6,706 nucleotides of DNA from Gemmatimonadota bacterium. GTDB taxonomy: Bacteria > Gemmatimonadota > Gemmatimonadetes > Longimicrobiales > UBA6960. Positions 4,292 to 6,706 of this stretch are shown here, piece after piece. The translations under genes and the position numbers were made by a program. The stretch spans positions 1 to 6,706 of the forward strand of contig JAHWKH010000144.1 in the NCBI GenBank assembly GCA_019347995.1. The letters run 5' to 3'. The number at the start of each line of letters is the position of its first letter. Position 1 is the first letter of the stretch. The notes beneath the pieces are model-generated. The model had not been told where the DNA came from and searched no databases. It saw nothing but the letters and a program-made list of their open reading frames with translations.

Positions 4292-6571
4292 GTGACGAAG
4301 GAGAGCACCGCCATCCAGACGTCCCCCGACCTCCTCGAGACCCTCAACCCCGAGCAGCGCGACGCCGTCGAGCACTTCGAGGGCCCCATCCTCGTGCTCG
4401 CGGGCGCCGGATCCGGCAAGACCCGGGTCCTCACGACCCGCGTGGTCCAGCTGATCCGCGAGCACGGCGTCGCGCCCGACCGCATCCTCGCCGTGACCTT
4501 CACAAACAAGGCGGCCGGCGAGATGCGCGAGCGCGTCCGCTCCATGCTGGGAGCGGAGCCGTCGGGACTCTGGATGGGGACCTTCCACGCCATCGGGGCG
4601 CGCCTCATGCGGCGCCACGCCGAACGGTTGGGCTGGACCCGCAGCTTCACGATCCTGGACGCCGAACAGACCCTGCGGCTCATCAAGCGCGTCCAGCAGG
4701 ACGTCGGGGTCGATCCCAGGAAGTGGTCGCCCAAGGCCGTGCGCGCCCACATCAGCGGGGCGAAGAACCAGCTGGTCGGACCGGAGGCCTACCGGGAGGA
4801 GCACGCGCAGGCGTTCGACCTGTTCGCTCGCAACGTGGCCAAGGTCTACCCCGCCTACCAGGAGGCGCTGAAGGCCCAGAACGCGCTGGATTTCGACGAG
4901 CTGCTGGTGAAGCCGGTGGAGCTCTTCCTGGGGCATCCCGACGTGGCCGAGCGCTACCGGCGCCGCTTCGCCTTCGTCCTGGTGGACGAGTACCAGGACA
5001 CCAACCACGCCCAGTTCCGATTCCTGGAGCTGTTGGCCCGGGAGCACGGCAACCTCATGGTGGTGGGCGACGACGACCAGTCGATCTACGGATGGAGGGG
5101 CGCCGACATCGCCAACATCCTCGATTTCGAGCGCACCTTCCCCGGAGCCCGCACCGTGCGGCTGGAGCGCAACTACCGCTCCACGTCGAAGATCCTCGAC
5201 GCCGCCAACGCGGTGATCTCCGAGAACACGCGGCGCAAGGGAAAGACGCTGCGCACCGACCGCGACGGTGGCGAGGCGCTGACGCTGCTCGAGGCCTTCG
5301 ACGAGACCGACGAGGCGCGCTGGATCGTCGACGAGGTCCGGGCCCGCTACGAGGAGGGGCCGGGGCTGCACAACTACCGCGACTTCGCCGTCCTCTACCG
5401 GACCAACGCCCAGTCCCGGGCCCTGGAGGACGCCTTCCGGCGTGCCGGCGTGCCCTACCAGATCGTGGGCGGCGTGCGCTTCTACGAGCGGCGCGAGATC
5501 CAGGACGTCCTGGCGTACCTGCGCCTCATCTCCAACCCCCTCGATGTGACGGCCTTCGAGCGCGTGGTGAACTATCCGCGCCGGGGCGTGGGCGACGCCA
5601 GCGTCGAGCGCCTGGCCGACTTCGCTCGCGAGCGCGGCCTCACGCTCCTCGAGGCGGCGCAGGTCGCGGACGAGGCGGAGGACGTGCCCGCCGTGGGGAG
5701 GCGGGGCCTGCGCCGCTTCGCCGACCTGGTGCAGCGCTTCAGCGCGCGGGCGGCCTCGGCCAATCCGGGCGAGCTGCTCGAGGAGCTCGTCGAGGAGCTC
5801 GATCTCCTCAGGGAGCTGCGCGACGAGGGCCCCGACGGCGAGGACCGGGCCGAGAACGTCGAGGAGCTCATCGCGGGCGCCATGGACTTCGACGCCGAGC
5901 TCGTCGTCGAGCAGGGGGAGGAGGGTGAGATGGATGGCTTCACCGAGCTCGACCTCTTCCTGCAGCAGGTGGCGCTGGTGGCCGACATCGACCGCCACGA
6001 TCCCGACGCCGACACCGTCACGTTGATGACGCTCCACAACGCCAAGGGGCTCGAGTTCCCCATGGTCTTCATCGCCGGGCTCGAGGACGGGCTCTTCCCG
6101 CTGAGCCGGGCCTACGACGAGCCGTCGGAGATGGAGGAGGAGCGTCGGCTCTTCTACGTCGGGATCACGCGGGCCGAGGACAAGCTCTACCTGTGCCACG
6201 CGCGCCAACGACGCCGGGCCGGCGATTTCATGTACGGCCGCCTGTCACCCTTCGCCGAGGCGATTCCCGAGGGGCTGCTGGAGAAGAAGACGACGCCCGG
6301 CCTCCAGCGCACCGCGGCCAGCACGCCGCACCGGCGCAGGGACGAGGCGCCACGCTCCTACACGTACGAGCCCGACTACGAGGCGGTGGACCAGGACGCG
6401 CCGCGCCTGGTGAAGGGCGAGCGGGTGCGCCACGCGACGTTCGGCTCCGGGTCGGTGGTGGAGATCAGCGGGTTCGGCAAGGATACCAAGGTCGTCGTGG
6501 ACTTCGACGACGCCGGCCGCAAGAAGCTGTTGATCCGCTACGCGAACCTGGAAAAGGACTGGGACTTCTAG
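4292..6571 (+). CDS. pcrA: UvrD/PcrA-type superfamily 1 DNA helicase
   Basis: ATP-driven 3'-to-5' DNA translocase and helicase used in nucleotide excision repair, replication restart and removal of proteins from DNA. From the GTG at 4292 it has 759 residues, normal for the family. Motifs in order: Q motif LNPEQRDAV (18-26), Walker A AGAGSGKT (37-44), Ia TFTNKAAGEM (69-78), GTFHA (96-100), Walker B VDEYQDTN (231-238), III GDDDQSIYGWRGA (259-271), IV LERNYRS (291-297), V TLMTLHNAKGLEF (577-589), VI EERRLFYVGITRA (616-628). Residues 708-757 (KGERVRHATFGSGSVVEI onward) match the Tudor-like C-terminal domain that in PcrA/UvrD contacts RNA polymerase. The frame stays open back to 4151, but that extension overlaps the kinase and is low-complexity, so it is rejected. 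The GTG has no ribosome site upstream. AAGGAG (4298-4303) lies just inside, 9 nt before an ATC codon, so the true start may differ by seven codons. Confidence 0.95.
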   Translation: MTKESTAIQTSPDLLETLNPEQRDAVEHFEGPILVLAGAGSGKTRVLTTRVVQLIREHGVAPDRILAVTFTNKAAGEMRERVRSMLGAEPSGLWMGTFHAIGARLMRRHAERLGWTRSFTILDAEQTLRLIKRVQQDVGVDPRKWSPKAVRAHISGAKNQLVGPEAYREEHAQAFDLFARNVAKVYPAYQEALKAQNALDFDELLVKPVELFLGHPDVAERYRRRFAFVLVDEYQDTNHAQFRFLELLAREHGNLMVVGDDDQSIYGWRGADIANILDFERTFPGARTVRLERNYRSTSKILDAANAVISENTRRKGKTLRTDRDGGEALTLLEAFDETDEARWIVDEVRARYEEGPGLHNYRDFAVLYRTNAQSRALEDAFRRAGVPYQIVGGVRFYERREIQDVLAYLRLISNPLDVTAFERVVNYPRRGVGDASVERLADFARERGLTLLEAAQVADEAEDVPAVGRRGLRRFADLVQRFSARAASANPGELLEELVEELDLLRELRDEGPDGEDRAENVEELIAGAMDFDAELVVEQGEEGEMDGFTELDLFLQQVALVADIDRHDPDADTVTLMTLHNAKGLEFPMVFIAGLEDGLFPLSRAYDEPSEMEEERRLFYVGITRAEDKLYLCHARQRRRAGDFMYGRLSPFAEAIPEGLLEKKTTPGLQRTAASTPHRRRDEAPRSYTYEPDYEAVDQDAPRLVKGERVRHATFGSGSVVEISGFGKDTKVVVDFDDAGRKKLLIRYANLEKDWDF
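5778..5801 (+). repeat. Perfect tandem 12-bp repeat inside the helicase gene
   Basis: TCGAGGAGCTCG occurs twice without interruption (5778-5789, 5790-5801), and an 11/12 copy lies at 5859-5870. It encodes the acidic, Leu-rich helical stretch LLEELVEELDLL (residues 495-506) in the 2B region. It keeps frame and fits the helix, so it is probably a codon-level coincidence or an in-frame slippage duplication. Confidence 0.6.
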
Positions 6572-6601
6572 AAGGGCGCCGACGGAAGCGAACGGCCCGC
6601 G

Positions 6602-6640
6602 CCCGGGAGCCCGGGACCCGACGGACGCGCGCCCCGCGCG
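6602..6640. terminator. Possible hairpin termination region downstream of the helicase
   Basis: Two GC stems lie 30-70 nt after the helicase stop: CCCGG-GAGC-CCGGG (6602-6615) and CGCGCG-CCC-CGCGCG (6626-6640). Neither has a T-run, so factor-independent termination is not shown. If the gene entering from the right is real, they sit between convergent 3' ends, where a two-way terminator is expected. Confidence 0.3.
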
Positions 6641-6649
6641 GACCGGGGG

Positions 6650-6706
6650 TCAGCCCTCCGGGGCAGGCGTCAGACGGGGCGGGACGCGCGCGCCCGTGAC
6701 CTTCTC
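6650..6706 (-). CDS. Possible C-terminal end of a leftward gene (cut by right window edge)
   Basis: The minus strand is open from the window edge for 18 codons and ends in TGA at 6652-6650, giving EKVTGARVPPRLTPAPEG. Sixteen of eighteen third positions are G or C, as in the real genes here, and a Pro/Arg-rich loose tail is common at protein ends. The stretch is far too short to name a family or to exclude chance. Positions 6572-6649 otherwise hold only the hairpins. Confidence 0.3.
   Translation of the reverse strand, partial: EKVTGARVPPRLTPAPEG

Noticed and set aside
3980..6208. A 742-codon open frame on the minus strand opposite the helicase gene
   Set aside because: Same cause: it mirrors the helicase codons, has repetitive Val/Leu/His/Glu composition and no recognisable motif.
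1..6706. Mobile element, CRISPR, defence or biosynthetic system
   Set aside because: No transposase, integrase, terminal inverted repeats, regularly spaced repeats or unusual domain combination is present; the genes are mainly core functions.

Overview
The window is very GC-rich bacterial chromosome, with G or C in nearly every third codon position. That bias opens long antisense reading frames that are not genes. The organism is probably a member of the Gemmatimonadota or a related high-GC Gram-negative lineage. This is inferred from the extreme GC content, the seryl-tRNA synthetase and histidine kinase variants (both with Bacteroidota-like motif wording), and a TTGACT/TAGGTT promoter style. 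No sequence search was possible, so the taxonomy is tentative.

Layout: two genes run leftward from about position 940 (a single-domain CheY-like response regulator, then a mannose-1-phosphate guanylyltransferase cut by the left edge). A roughly 165-base divergent intergenic region (905-1070) carries back-to-back TTGACT promoters. Four genes then run rightward: a small predicted lipoprotein of unknown function, serS, a two-TM sensor histidine kinase, and a UvrD/PcrA-type helicase. Gaps between them are 10, 72 and 55 nt. The final 135 bases hold GC hairpins and possibly the last 18 codons of a leftward gene entering from the right edge.

Function: the rightward genes look like a co-transcribed set of housekeeping genes (tRNA charging, DNA repair helicase) with an envelope lipoprotein and a membrane sensor kinase embedded. 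The leftward pair couples a receiver-only regulator to GDP-mannose synthesis, which feeds exopolysaccharide or glycan assembly. A kinase without an adjacent regulator and a regulator without an adjacent kinase lie within about 2.2 kb of each other, so they could be partners, but nothing in the sequence proves it.

I found no mobile element, CRISPR array, RNA gene or defence/biosynthetic cluster, and no evidence of a new system. The points most worth checking are translation starts (guanylyltransferase and helicase), the divergent promoter pair, the unassigned lipoprotein, and an odd Trp in a normally Gly position of SerRS.
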